NCBI RefSeq assembly: GCF_003319095.1 | Contig: NZ_QOHI01000005.1 | Coordinates: 124,001 to 188,000, forward strand | Reading direction: 5' to 3' | Origin: Blastococcus sp. TBT05-19 | Lineage (GTDB): Bacteria > Actinomycetota > Actinomycetes > Mycobacteriales > Geodermatophilaceae | DNA: 64,000 nucleotides | In this document: positions 19,840 to 27,717 of the stretch, one piece after another | Layout: each line of letters starts with the position of its first letter | How positions within the stretch are numbered: position 1 is the first letter of the stretch | Notes under the pieces: generated by a model | What the model was told of the DNA's origin: nothing | Databases searched by the model: none | The model's input: only the letters and a program-made list of their open reading frames with translations | Program-made: the position numbers and the translations under genes

Positions 19840-20016
19840 GTGGACTTCGGACTGGTCCTGCTCGTGCTGGGCGGGTTCCTGCTGGGCGGCGCGTGGAGCA
19901 TCTGGCGCGCCGACTCCGACACGAAGGGGCGGACCGGCCCGCAGGTGGTCTTCGCCGTGGTCCTGCTGGTCGCCGCGCTGCTGGCCAGCGCCTCGGGCGT
20001 CCTCCGCATGGTGTGA
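19840..20016 (+). CDS. 58-residue membrane protein following hisB
   Basis: GTG 19840 lies 3 bp after the hisB stop and opens a 58-codon frame ending in TGA at 20014-20016. It encodes two hydrophobic helices (residues about 3-19, DFGLVLLVLGGFLLGGA, and 36-52, [17 protein letters not shown]) joined by a short charged loop WRADSDTKGR. Spacing and frame suggest cotranslation with hisB. I do not recognise the family. Similar tiny membrane ORFs next to hisB are, to my recollection, annotated as hypothetical in relatives. It is the last gene before the antisense HNH insertion. Confidence 0.6.
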   Translation: MDFGLVLLVLGGFLLGGAWSIWRADSDTKGRTGPQVVFAVVLLVAALLASASGVLRMV

Positions 20017-20115
20017 GCGCGGCCGAGGACCAGCGCTTCCTCGCGATCTGACGGCCGACCCGACGGTGCGGGCGGTCCTGGATCGCGCATCCGCTCTCCG
20101 ATCCCAGGTAGCCGC

Positions 20116-21359
20116 TCAGCCGGCGCGTGTCCTCACCGTCTCGTCGGGAATGCGGGGGAGAACCAGGATCTCGGTGTCGTCGGGCCGGTAGGTGCGCCAT
20201 CGGCCGTCGGGTTGTCGTTCGATCCGGAACCCGTGGTGGACCTTGGTGTGGTGGCGCTCGCACAACAAGGCGAGGTTGTCCGGTTCGGTTTCCCCGCCGT
20301 GCGCCCAGTGGATGAGGTGGTGGACGTCGCACCAGTGACTGGGGGCGTCGCAGCCGGCGAAGACGCAGTGGTGGTCGCGGTGCTCGATCACGCGGCGCAG
20401 CGGGTGCGGGACGACGCGGTGGCTTCGGCCGAGGTCGAGGGGCTGGCCTTCGGGGCCGACGACGATGCGGGTGACGGTGCCGTCGCAGGCCAGCCAGCGG
20501 GCGCGGCGGCGGAGATCGTGGCTCCGAAGCCGAGGTCGGCGGTCGCCGGGCTCGTGTCGGAGCCGACGAGGTCCTCCAGCGGGATCGTCACGACGACGTG
20601 CGGCTTGATGGTCCGCAGCGTGGGGAGGGTGCCGGCGGACAGCTGGTTGTCGCACAGCTGCACGAACGCGTCCGCCTGCTGCTGGGCGCGGGTGCGGGTG
20701 TCTCCGGCGGGCCGCGAGGCCTGCACGATCGACTCGATCGCCGCCTGCGCCTTCTCGGTTCCCACGGCGTCGAGCTCGAAGTGGCCGGTGGACGAGCCGT
20801 CGGCGTGCTTGACCAGGGTGAAGGAGCGCTGCTCGGTGGGATCGGGCTCCGTGCCGTCGGGGTCCAGCCGGTCCAGGTAGTGGGCGACAGCCTTGCGGAG
20901 GACGGGGTGGAACTGGGTGCGTGCGACGTCGGTGAGGAGCTGGTCGATCTCGGCCAGGTCAACGCCCAGCTCGGCCGCCGCCTCCAGGTTCCCGGTCGCC
21001 GCCACCGGTGCGATCGCCGCGACCGCTTCGGCGCTCACCTCACCGGCGCCGGCCGCCGCGGCCAGCACCGGCAGGTGCTGCAGTGCTCGGCCGTTGGTGA
21101 CGAGCGCGTTGGCCGCCGAGGCGGAGAACCGCGCATGCCCTCGCAGCCAGGCCTTCATCGAGGCCTGGCCGTCGACCTCCGCCGCCCCGGCCAGCTCGCA
21201 CTGCCGCGTCGTCCTCGCCAGCTCGGCCGCCAGCCGGTTCGCCGCGACGATCAGCTGCGCCTCCCGCTCGAGGAGTGCCGGTCCGAACAGACCGTCCAGC
21301 CGCTCGGACGACAGCTCGTCGAGAGCCGCCTCCAGAGCCGCCGAACCAGTCGAACGCAT
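20116..21359 (-). pseudogene. 13E12-repeat/DUF222 HNH endonuclease, frameshifted
   Basis: On the minus strand ATG 21359 opens a DUF222-type helical N-terminal domain. The frame loses sense after GFGATIS and the conserved continuation RRARWLACDGTVTRIVVGP reappears in another frame near 20512. It runs on through a complete HNH site (CVFAGCDAPSHWCDVHHLIH and LALLCERHHTKVHHGF) to TGA at 20116. One extra C at the GCC-rich run around 20510-20513 would restore the frame with ISRRRARW. So this is a one-base deletion, either a real pseudogene or a sequencing error. The family is the mobile-like REP13E12 group of actinobacteria. It lies antisense inside the his operon. Confidence 0.8.
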
Positions 21360-21365
21360 GTACGA

Positions 21366-21371
21366 ATACTA
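21366..21371 (-). promoter_or_regulatory. Leaderless-type -10 element for the HNH gene
   Basis: TAGTAT on the minus strand ends 6 nt before ATG 21359. It is the most AT-rich member of the set. Confidence 0.45.
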
Positions 21372-21532
21372 GCGGAGTGAACTGACATTCGCAGCACAAA
21401 TCCTCAGGTCAGCAGCCTGCCCACACTTGTGGCGCACGCCTGACGGCTTCAACCCGGTCGATCGCGCATCGCTGCCGTCGTGCACGTCACGGCCCCGGGG
21501 GGAACAGGCCGCAGGCGTCGCGCGCTGGTCGG

Positions 21533-21538
21533 TAGCGT
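21533..21538 (+). promoter_or_regulatory. Leaderless-type -10 element for hisH
   Basis: TAGCGT ends 7 nt before GTG 21546. hisH, cut off from hisB by the HNH gene, thus seems to have its own promoter. Confidence 0.5.
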
Positions 21539-21545
21539 GGCAGGC

Positions 21546-22184
21546 GTGAAGAAGGTGGCAGTCCTCGACTACGGCTCGGGCAACCTGCGGTCCGCGGAGC
21601 GGGCCCTGCAGCGGGTCGGGGCCGACGTCACGGTGACCTCCGACGCGGACACCGCCCTGGCGGCCGACGGTCTCGTCGTGCCCGGCGTCGGTGCCTTCGC
21701 GGCCTGCATGACCGGGCTGGACGCCGTCCAGGGCCGCCGGATCATCGGCCGACGGCTCGCCGGCGGCCGGCCGGTGCTCGGCATCTGCGTCGGCATGCAG
21801 ATCCTCTTCGAGCGCGGCGTGGAGCACGGCGTGGACGCCGAGGGCTGCGGCGAGTGGCCCGGCGTCGTCGAGGAGCTCAAGGCCCCGGTGCTGCCGCACA
21901 TGGGCTGGAACACCGTCCAGGCCGCCCCGGGCAGCGCCCTGTTCGCCGGCCTCGAGGACGAGCGCTTCTACTTCGTGCACTCCTACGGCGTCCGCGAGTT
22001 CCCGCTCGCCGAGGACGGCGCCACCGGTCCGCTCGCACCGCCCAAGGTGACCTGGGCCGAGCACGGCGACCGGTTCGTCGCCGGCGTGGAGAACGCCGCC
22101 CTCTCGGCGACCCAGTTCCACCCGGAGAAGAGCGGCGACGCCGGCGCGCAGCTGCTCACGAACTGGCTGGGCACGCTCGACTGA
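21546..22184 (+). CDS. hisH: Imidazole glycerol phosphate synthase, glutaminase subunit
   Basis: 212 aa class I glutamine amidotransferase. The nucleophile Cys is in [10 protein letters not shown], the catalytic His and Glu in QFHPEKSG. It feeds ammonia to HisF, encoded more than 12 kb away at 34089. GTG 21546 is chosen because the preceding TAGCGT element would start the mRNA there. In most actinobacteria hisH is directly followed by priA; here an accessory block of about 10.8 kb intervenes. Confidence 0.96.
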   Translation: MKKVAVLDYGSGNLRSAERALQRVGADVTVTSDADTALAADGLVVPGVGAFAACMTGLDAVQGRRIIGRRLAGGRPVLGICVGMQILFERGVEHGVDAEGCGEWPGVVEELKAPVLPHMGWNTVQAAPGSALFAGLEDERFYFVHSYGVREFPLAEDGATGPLAPPKVTWAEHGDRFVAGVENAALSATQFHPEKSGDAGAQLLTNWLGTLD

Positions 22185-22231
22185 CACCGGGGGGGCGCGC
22201 CTGCCTCCCCGCCTCCACGGCTCCGCTCACC

Positions 22232-22237
22232 TAGGGT
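22232..22237 (+). promoter_or_regulatory. Candidate -10 element for the M28 peptidase
   Basis: TAGGGT would start an mRNA near 22244 whose short leader holds the GGAGG site before GTG 22275. Confidence 0.35.
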
Positions 22238-22274
22238 TCCCGCGTCCTGTCCCGGCGCAGCCCTGGAGGTCGGC

Positions 22275-24608
22275 GTGCCCGCTCCGCGTCCCGCCCGCAC
22301 CGGGCGCCGGCCGGGCCGTCTGGCCGGCCTGCTCACCGTCGTCCTCCTGCTGGCGCTGGCCGCCTGGACCGTGCTCGGGCTGCAGCCGCCGGACCCGCGG
22401 TCGGCCGACGCCCCGGCCGGTGAGTTCAGCGCCGAGCGCGCGTTCGCGCACGTCGAGCGGATCGCCGCCGGCGTCCACGTCGCCGGCAGCCCGGAGAGCG
22501 CCGACGTCGTCGACGGGCTGGTCGGCACGCTGACGGAGCTCGGCCTGGACACCCGGGTGCAGACGGCCGTCGGTGCCCGGGCGGGCGGCGCGGGGGAGAC
22601 CCGCATGGCGCGGGTGCAGAACGTGGTCGGCGTCCTGCCCGGCACCGACCCCACCGGCCGGCTCTACCTGATGGCGCACCACGACTCCGCCGAGGCCGGG
22701 CCGGGCGCGGCCGACGACGCCGCGGGTGTCGCCGCGCTGCTGGAGTCCGTCCGGGCGCTGACGGCGGGGCCGGCGCCGCGCAACGACGTCGTCGTCGTGC
22801 TCACCGACGCCGAGGAGGCCTGCCTGTGCGGCGCGGAGGCCTTCGCGGCCTCGCACCCGCTGGCCGGCGGCGGGGTGGTGCTGAACTTCGAGGCCCGCGG
22901 CACGAGCGGCCCGCCGATCATGTTTGAGACGTCGCGGGGCAACGCCGGTCTCGCCGATGCGTTCGCGGCGGCCGCGGAGCACCCCGTGGCGAGCAGCTTC
23001 GCCGTCGAGGTCTACCGCGCGCTGCCCAACGACACCGACTTCAGCGTGCTGCTCGACGACGGCGACTTCACCGGCATGAACACCGCCTTCATCGACGGTG
23101 CCGCCGGCTACCACTCGCCGCAGGACACCCCCGACCGGCTCAGCCGCGCCACGCTGCAGGCCCTCGGCGACAACGCGCTGGCCCTGACCCGCGCGCTGGG
23201 CGACCGCGACCTCGCCACCCTGGCCGAGCCCGGCGGCGAGGACGCCACCTACTTCCCGCTGCCCGGGCGGCTCGTCCAGTACCCGGGCGCCTGGGTGTGG
23301 CCGCTCGCCGGCGCGGCGCTGGTCGCCGTCGCGGGCCTGGTGCTCGCCCTCCGGGCACGCGGCACCAGCTCGCTGCGCCGCACCGCCTCGGGTGCGCTGC
23401 TCGCCCTCGTGCCGCTGGTCGTGGCGCCGCTGGCCGCGCAGGGGCTGTGGGCGCTGCTCGTCGCCGTGCGGCCGGGCTACGCCACGATGCTGGACCCGTG
23501 GCGGCCCGGCTGGTTCCGGCTGGCCGCGGTCGCCGTCGTCCTGGCCGTGGTGCTGCTCTGGTACGCGCTGCTGCGCCGCCGGATCGGCCCGGCGCCGCTG
23601 GCTGCGGGCGCGCTGGTCTGGCTCGCCGCGGGAGCCGCGGTGCTCGCCGCCGTGGCGCCCGGCGGCTCCTACCTCGTGGCGTGGCCGGCGCTGGTCGGTG
23701 CGCTCACCGGCCTCGTCGCCGCGCTGGCGCCCTCGGGGCCGGTGCGCGTCCTGGCGGCGCTGCTCACCGGTGCGGCCGCCGTCCTCGTGCTCGCGCCCAC
23801 CGCCGCGCTGTTCTTCCCGGCGCTGGGGCTCTCCCAGGCGCTCGCGCCGTCGGTCGTCGTCGTCCTCGCGGCCCTGGCCCTGCTGCCCGCCGCGGAGCTG
23901 CTCTTCCCCGACCCCGACCAGCGGAGCCGGCTCGCCGCCACGGCGGTACCGGCCACCGCGCTCGTCGTCGCCGCCTTCTGCGCGCTGACGGGGCTCGCGG
24001 TGGACCGCTTCGACGCCGCCCACCCGGTGCCCAGCCGGCTGGCCTACGTGCTCGACACCGACCGCGGCGAGGCCCGGTGGGTGAGCACCGAGACGACGCC
24101 GGGGGAGTGGACCGCCCGCTTCGTCGACGGACCCGGCAGCCTGGGCGCGGACTTCCCCTACCTGGCCGGCCGCGAGGTGCAGACCGGGCCCGCCGAGGCC
24201 GCGGAGCTCAGCGCCCCGGAGGTCACGGTCGTCTCCGACGACGTCGTCGGAGGACGCCGGGAGATCACCGTGCGGATCACGCCGCGGCGCGACGACGTCC
24301 GGCTCGTCGACCTCGAGCTCACCGTCGACGCCGGAACCGTCGTGCGCGGGCGCATCGGCGGCCGGGCGGTGCCCGAGGACGCGGTGGGGGAGGACCGGCT
24401 GCGGGTCACCTTCCACGCGCCCCCGGCCGACGGGTTGCAGGCCGGCTTCACCGTCGAGGGCGACGGGCCGGTGCGGCTGCGCGCCACCGACGCCAGCGAC
24501 GGCCTGGCCGGGCTCCCCGGCTTCGAGCCGCGACCCGAGGGCGTCGACGTCGCCGGCACCCACGGCGCGGACCTGCTGCTGGTCACCGCCGTCACCGACG
24601 TGGGCTGA
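22275..24608 (+). CDS. M28-family membrane metallopeptidase
   Basis: 777 aa. After an N-terminal membrane anchor (residues about 17-35) comes an M28 aminopeptidase domain with the zinc-site pattern AHHDS, ADDAAGVAALLE, DAEEACL, FEARG and YHSPQDTPDRLS. These supply the His, Asp, Glu, Glu and His ligands. Eight or nine hydrophobic segments follow (about residues 335-580), then a soluble beta-rich tail of about 190 residues. This is the layout of the FXNA/ER-metallopeptidase-like branch. The active domain should face outside. Cargo is unknown. A GGAGG site precedes GTG 22275. The sensor operon begins 73 bp downstream. Confidence 0.85.
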   Translation: MPAPRPARTGRRPGRLAGLLTVVLLLALAAWTVLGLQPPDPRSADAPAGEFSAERAFAHVERIAAGVHVAGSPESADVVDGLVGTLTELGLDTRVQTAVGARAGGAGETRMARVQNVVGVLPGTDPTGRLYLMAHHDSAEAGPGAADDAAGVAALLESVRALTAGPAPRNDVVVVLTDAEEACLCGAEAFAASHPLAGGGVVLNFEARGTSGPPIMFETSRGNAGLADAFAAAAEHPVASSFAVEVYRALPNDTDFSVLLDDGDFTGMNTAFIDGAAGYHSPQDTPDRLSRATLQALGDNALALTRALGDRDLATLAEPGGEDATYFPLPGRLVQYPGAWVWPLAGAALVAVAGLVLALRARGTSSLRRTASGALLALVPLVVAPLAAQGLWALLVAVRPGYATMLDPWRPGWFRLAAVAVVLAVVLLWYALLRRRIGPAPLAAGALVWLAAGAAVLAAVAPGGSYLVAWPALVGALTGLVAALAPSGPVRVLAALLTGAAAVLVLAPTAALFFPALGLSQALAPSVVVVLAALALLPAAELLFPDPDQRSRLAATAVPATALVVAAFCALTGLAVDRFDAAHPVPSRLAYVLDTDRGEARWVSTETTPGEWTARFVDGPGSLGADFPYLAGREVQTGPAEAAELSAPEVTVVSDDVVGGRREITVRITPRRDDVRLVDLELTVDAGTVVRGRIGGRAVPEDAVGEDRLRVTFHAPPADGLQAGFTVEGDGPVRLRATDASDGLAGLPGFEPRPEGVDVAGTHGADLLLVTAVTDVG

Positions 24609-24619
24609 CCGCCCACCCG

Positions 24620-24648
24620 GATGAGAGAGTTCTCATCCGGCTCTCACC
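24620..24648 (+). promoter_or_regulatory. Predicted response-regulator operator, site 1
   Basis: Three hexamer boxes lie on one strand: GATGAG at 24620, CTCATC at 24632 and CTCACC at 24643. The last two are 11 bp apart, one helical turn, as bound by OmpR/PhoB-type regulators. Box 3 ends 20 bp before the -10 hexamer CAGGCT at 24669. The same geometry recurs at two other promoters near this two-component system. The first two boxes also form an inverted repeat, so a hairpin at the end of the M28 gene is an alternative reading. Confidence 0.55.
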
Positions 24649-24668
24649 GCCCCGACACCGCGACGGTG

Positions 24669-24674
24669 CAGGCT
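24669..24674 (+). promoter_or_regulatory. Leaderless-type -10 element for the acidic protein/two-component operon
   Basis: CAGGCT ends 7 nt before GTG 24682. It lies 20 bp downstream of the last operator box, with no recognisable -35, as expected for an activated promoter. Confidence 0.45.
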
Positions 24675-24681
24675 GGGCGCC

Positions 24682-24972
24682 GTGCGCCCCCGTCTCGTGC
24701 TCGTCCTGCTGGCCGGGCTCGCCGTCGTCCTGCTCGCCGGCGGGACCGTGTGGGCACTGCTGCGCCCCTCCGCGGAGAGCGGGGTGTCGGTGCCACCGCC
24801 GATCGAGGTCCCGGTGCCCGCCACCGCCAGCGACCCGGCACCCCCGGAGCCGACGAGCGCACCCACGCCGCCGCCGTCGGCACCGGCCACCGACGTCGTC
24901 GCTCCACCACCGCTGGACGACGACGACGATGACGAGGACGACGACGAGGACGACGCCGACGATGACGACTGA
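24682..24972 (+). CDS. Small membrane-anchored protein with Pro-rich stalk and poly-acidic tail
   Basis: 96 aa. A hydrophobic signal or anchor helix (residues 5-26) is followed by a Pro/Ala/Ser/Thr-rich stalk (residues about 37-78). The C-terminus is about 18 almost uninterrupted Asp/Glu residues (79-96, with one Ala). No Cys-containing lipobox is present, so it is anchored by the helix or secreted. The tail could bind Ca2+ or other cations, but this is only composition-based. The gene overlaps the histidine kinase by 11 bp and shares its promoter, which suggests it works with the sensor. No known family recognised. Confidence 0.65.
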   Translation: MRPRLVLVLLAGLAVVLLAGGTVWALLRPSAESGVSVPPPIEVPVPATASDPAPPEPTSAPTPPPSAPATDVVAPPPLDDDDDDEDDDEDDADDDD

Positions 24973-26542
24973 ACCGGGAACGGCAAGGCCCGGAGCGCGG
25001 AGACGTCTGCGGAGCCGGCTGGCGCCCCGAGCCGCCCGGACGCGGATCATCGGCTGGGTCCTGCTCCTGGTGCTGCTCGCACTGGCGTTGGTCACGCTGG
25101 TCACCTGGCGGCTGCTGGTCCGGGCCACCGACGAGCGCATGGACGTGGCGCTGGAGGCCGAGGTCGAGGAGTTCCGGCGGATCGTGGCGGGCACCGTCGA
25201 TCCGGCCACCGGCCGGCCGTTCGAGTCGGTCTCCGACGTGCTGCAGACGATGATCACCTACAACCTCGCCAGGCCGAACGAGAAGTTCCTCGGCTACGTC
25301 GACGGCGAGTACCGCTTCCAGAGCCGGATCGAGGCACCGGTGCTGCTCAGCGAGGACGCCGACTTCGCCGAGCTGGTCGGGTCGGCCTCCGAGCCCACCG
25401 CCGGCCGGTACGCCAGCGGAGCCGGTGAGGTCCGCTACCTCGCCGTCCCGGTGGACCTCGAAGGAGACCCCGCTCGCGGGGTGGCCGTCGTCGCCTACTT
25501 CGCCGACCAGGAACGCCAGGCTGCCGACGACACCGCCCAGCTGATGCTCGGGGTCGGGGCGGTCACCGCGCTCCTGGCGGCCGGGGGTGCGTGGGTCGTC
25601 GCCGGTCGCGTTCTCGCGCCGGTCCGCGCGGTGGCGACCACCGCGCAGGGCATCACCGAGACCGACCTCTCCGGCCGCATCCCGGTCGAGGGCCGCCCCG
25701 CCGACGAGCTGACCGACCTCGCCCGGGCGGTCAACGCGATGCTCGACCGCGTGGAGAACGGTGTGGCCGCCCAGCGCCGGTTCCTCGACGACGCCGGCCA
25801 CGAGCTGCGCACCCCCATCACGATCGTGCGCGGCCACCTCGAGGTGCTCGACCCCGCGGACCCCGGCGACGTCCGGCAGACCGTCGCCCTCGTCGACGAC
25901 GAGCTCGAGCGGATGAACCGCATGGTCTCCGAGCTGCTCCTGCTCGCCCGCGCCGAGCAGCCGGAGTTCGTGCGGGTCCAACCGGCCGACGTCGCGGCGC
26001 TCACCCGGGAGGTCTTCGGCAACGTGCGCCGGCTCGGTGAGCGCGACTGGCAGCTGGGCGGCGTGGCCCGTGCCGACCTGCTGCTGGATCCGCAGCGGCT
26101 CGCGCAGGCCGTCGTCGCCCTCGCCGACAACGCCGTCCAGCACACCCGGCCGGGCGACCGGATCACCCTCGGCAGCCGGCTGTCCGGCGACCGGCTGCTG
26201 GTCTGGGTGGACGACGCCGGTCCGGGGATCGCGCCGGCCGACCAGGACCGGATCTTCGAGCGCTTCGCCCGGGGCAGCTCCGGCGCCCGGCGCAGCGACG
26301 GCGCCGGGCTCGGGCTGTCCATCGTGCAGGCCATCGCCGCGGGTCACGGCGGCTCCGTCGAGCTGCACAGCAGGCCGGGGGAGGGCGCGACGTTCACCCT
26401 CGTCCTGCCGGCCCGCCCGGCGCCGCCGCGGAACGCCTACCCCGAGGACCTGACCGCCGGCGTCGACGGCACCGTGGACGAGGCGCTCGCCACCCCGCCG
26501 CTGGACCCCCGTCCCGTACCGACCGAGGGAGGACCCCGGTGA
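24962..26542 (+). CDS. HAMP-domain sensor histidine kinase
   Basis: 526 aa. TM1 lies at about residues 29-53, an extracytoplasmic sensor region of about 140 residues follows, TM2 at about 194-216, then HAMP (217-270). The HisKA dimerisation box has the phospho-acceptor His280 (DDAGHELRTPIT), and the ATPase domain has the N box around Asn390 (LADNAVQHT), G1 (DDAGPGI) and G2 (DGAGLGLSI). All catalytic residues are present. It should phosphorylate the regulator encoded next (overlap GTGA). The start ATG lies inside the Asp-codon run of the upstream gene. The N-terminal 28 residues are Arg-rich. Confidence 0.93.
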   Translation: MTTEPGTARPGARRRLRSRLAPRAARTRIIGWVLLLVLLALALVTLVTWRLLVRATDERMDVALEAEVEEFRRIVAGTVDPATGRPFESVSDVLQTMITYNLARPNEKFLGYVDGEYRFQSRIEAPVLLSEDADFAELVGSASEPTAGRYASGAGEVRYLAVPVDLEGDPARGVAVVAYFADQERQAADDTAQLMLGVGAVTALLAAGGAWVVAGRVLAPVRAVATTAQGITETDLSGRIPVEGRPADELTDLARAVNAMLDRVENGVAAQRRFLDDAGHELRTPITIVRGHLEVLDPADPGDVRQTVALVDDELERMNRMVSELLLLARAEQPEFVRVQPADVAALTREVFGNVRRLGERDWQLGGVARADLLLDPQRLAQAVVALADNAVQHTRPGDRITLGSRLSGDRLLVWVDDAGPGIAPADQDRIFERFARGSSGARRSDGAGLGLSIVQAIAAGHGGSVELHSRPGEGATFTLVLPARPAPPRNAYPEDLTAGVDGTVDEALATPPLDPRPVPTEGGPR

Positions 26543-27201
26543 GCCGGGTGCTGATCGCCGAGGACGAACCGCGCATCGCTGCGTTCGTCGAGAAGGGCCT
26601 GAGGGCCAACGGGTTCACGACCACCGTCGTGGACGACGGGCTGGCCGCGCTGGACCGGGCCCGCAGCGGCGCGTTCGACCTCGTGGTCCTCGACATCGGC
26701 CTGCCGGTCCTCGACGGGTTCGCCGTCCTGCGCGCCCTGCGCGCGGAGCGCGTTCCCGTGCCGGTGATCGTGCTGACCGCGCGCGACAGCGTCCAGGACA
26801 CCGTGGCAGGTCTCGAGGGCGGCGCGGACGACTACATGGCCAAGCCGTTCCGGTTCGAGGAGCTGCTGGCGCGGGTGCGGCTGCGACTGTCCGGCGCGCG
26901 CGCGGGGGAGGTCACGGTGCTCACCGCCGGAGGGCTGTCCCTGGACCTGCGCACCCGGCGGGCCGGCGTCGACGGGCGGGTCGTCGACCTCTCCGCCCGC
27001 GAGTTCGCCCTCGCCGAGACCTTCCTGCGCCATCCGGGGCAGGTCCTGGCGCGCGAGCAGCTGCTCAGCCAGGTGTGGGGCTACGACTTCGACCCAGGCT
27101 CCAACGTCGTCGACGTCTACGTCCGCTACCTGCGCAAGAAGCTCGGGGCGTCCCGCATCGAGACCGTGCGCGGCATGGGCTACCGGCTGATCGCCGCCTG
27201 A
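26539..27201 (+). CDS. OmpR/PhoB-family response regulator
   Basis: 220 aa. The receiver domain has the acidic pocket (AEDEP), phospho-acceptor Asp52 (VVLDIGLPVLDG), the conserved Thr (VLTARD) and Lys (MAKPF). The C-terminal winged helix ends with DVYVRYLRKKLG and ETVRGMGYRL. It starts with GTG overlapping the kinase stop. It is the natural candidate for binding the GATGAG/CTCATC boxes found at 24620, 27669 and 28958, so it would regulate its own operon. Confidence 0.94.
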   Translation: MSRVLIAEDEPRIAAFVEKGLRANGFTTTVVDDGLAALDRARSGAFDLVVLDIGLPVLDGFAVLRALRAERVPVPVIVLTARDSVQDTVAGLEGGADDYMAKPFRFEELLARVRLRLSGARAGEVTVLTAGGLSLDLRTRRAGVDGRVVDLSAREFALAETFLRHPGQVLAREQLLSQVWGYDFDPGSNVVDVYVRYLRKKLGASRIETVRGMGYRLIAA

Positions 27202-27203
27202 AC

Positions 27204-27248
27204 GCCGCGACGGCCCCGGCCCCGCGAGGGGACCGGGGCCGTCGCGGC
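27204..27248 (+). terminator. Strong bidirectional terminator hairpin
   Basis: A perfect 16-bp stem (27204-27219 with 27233-27248) and a 13-nt loop start 3 bp after the response-regulator stop and end 7 bp before the stop of the convergent gene. It should serve both transcripts. No T-tract is seen. Confidence 0.7.
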
Positions 27249-27255
27249 CGGGAGC

Positions 27256-27600
27256 TCAGTCGTCGCCGGGGCTGTCGGCCGTGTCCGGGGTGACGTCGTC
27301 CGGGGTGGCGTCGTCAGGGGTGGCGTCGTCAGGGGTCGCGTCGTCAGGGGTGGCCGTGTCCGGCGAGGCGTCGGGGCTGTCGACGGCGCTCTCGGCCGGG
27401 CTGTCGGCGCTCTCCGGGGAGGCGTCGGCGGCGACGTCGGGCGAGCTGCCCGGCGCGTCCTGAGCAGCGACGGAGACGGCGGCCGGCGCGGAGGTCGACG
27501 CGCCGTCGTCGGCGGTGGCCACGCCGACGCCGACTGCGCCCAGCCCGGCGAGCGCGGTGCCGAAGGTGACGACCTTCCAGGTGGCGGGGGTGCGGGTCAT
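27256..27600 (-). CDS. Secreted Asp/Ser/Pro-rich repeat protein
   Basis: 114 aa from ATG 27600, which has a strong AGGAGG about 8 nt upstream. An N-terminal signal peptide (TWKVVTFGTALAGLGAVGVG, cleavage probably near VATA-DDG) is followed by a low-complexity acidic region ending in four copies of ATPDD-like units and TADSPGDD. No folded domain is visible. Composition is close to that of the poly-acidic protein at 24682, and its promoter carries the same box set. Both flank the two-component system. It may be an extracellular partner, target or cation buffer of that system; function is unknown. Confidence 0.65.
   Translation of the reverse strand: MTRTPATWKVVTFGTALAGLGAVGVGVATADDGASTSAPAAVSVAAQDAPGSSPDVAADASPESADSPAESAVDSPDASPDTATPDDATPDDATPDDATPDDVTPDTADSPGDD
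27287..27346 (-). repeat. 15-bp coding tandem repeat (four units)
   Basis: Four near-identical 15-bp units encode the TPDDA repeat at the C-terminus of the secreted acidic protein. Units two and three are identical. Copy number is likely to vary between strains. Confidence 0.85.
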
Positions 27601-27642
27601 GGGAGTTCCTCCTCGAACGGTGGTGGTGCGCTGTCGAGATCC

Positions 27643-27648
27643 ACTCTC
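27643..27648 (-). promoter_or_regulatory. Candidate -10 element for the acidic repeat protein
   Basis: GAGAGT on the minus strand lies exactly 20 bp after the third operator box (CTCCCG, 27674-27669). It would yield a leader of about 36 nt with the AGGAGG site. Confidence 0.35.
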
Positions 27649-27668
27649 CCCACGCCCGGTGAGGCCTC

Positions 27669-27717
27669 CGGGAGACGGCGATGAGCTCCCTCTCATGCGG
27701 ATGAGTCCGGCCTCATC
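27669..27717 (-). promoter_or_regulatory. Predicted response-regulator operator, site 2 (double)
   Basis: Reading the minus strand: GATGAG (27717-27712), CTCATC (27705-27700), CATGAG (27697-27692), CTCATC (27685-27680) and a degenerate third box CTCCCG (27674-27669). Spacings N6, N6 and N5 match site 1. The first two boxes and part of the third fall in the last codons of the phosphotransferase gene, so chance through coding cannot be fully excluded. Confidence 0.5.

Noticed and set aside
27287-27346. Regular 15-bp repeats that could suggest a CRISPR-like array
   Set aside because: No spacers; the units are contiguous, in frame, and encode a peptide repeat. The same holds for 45852-45941.
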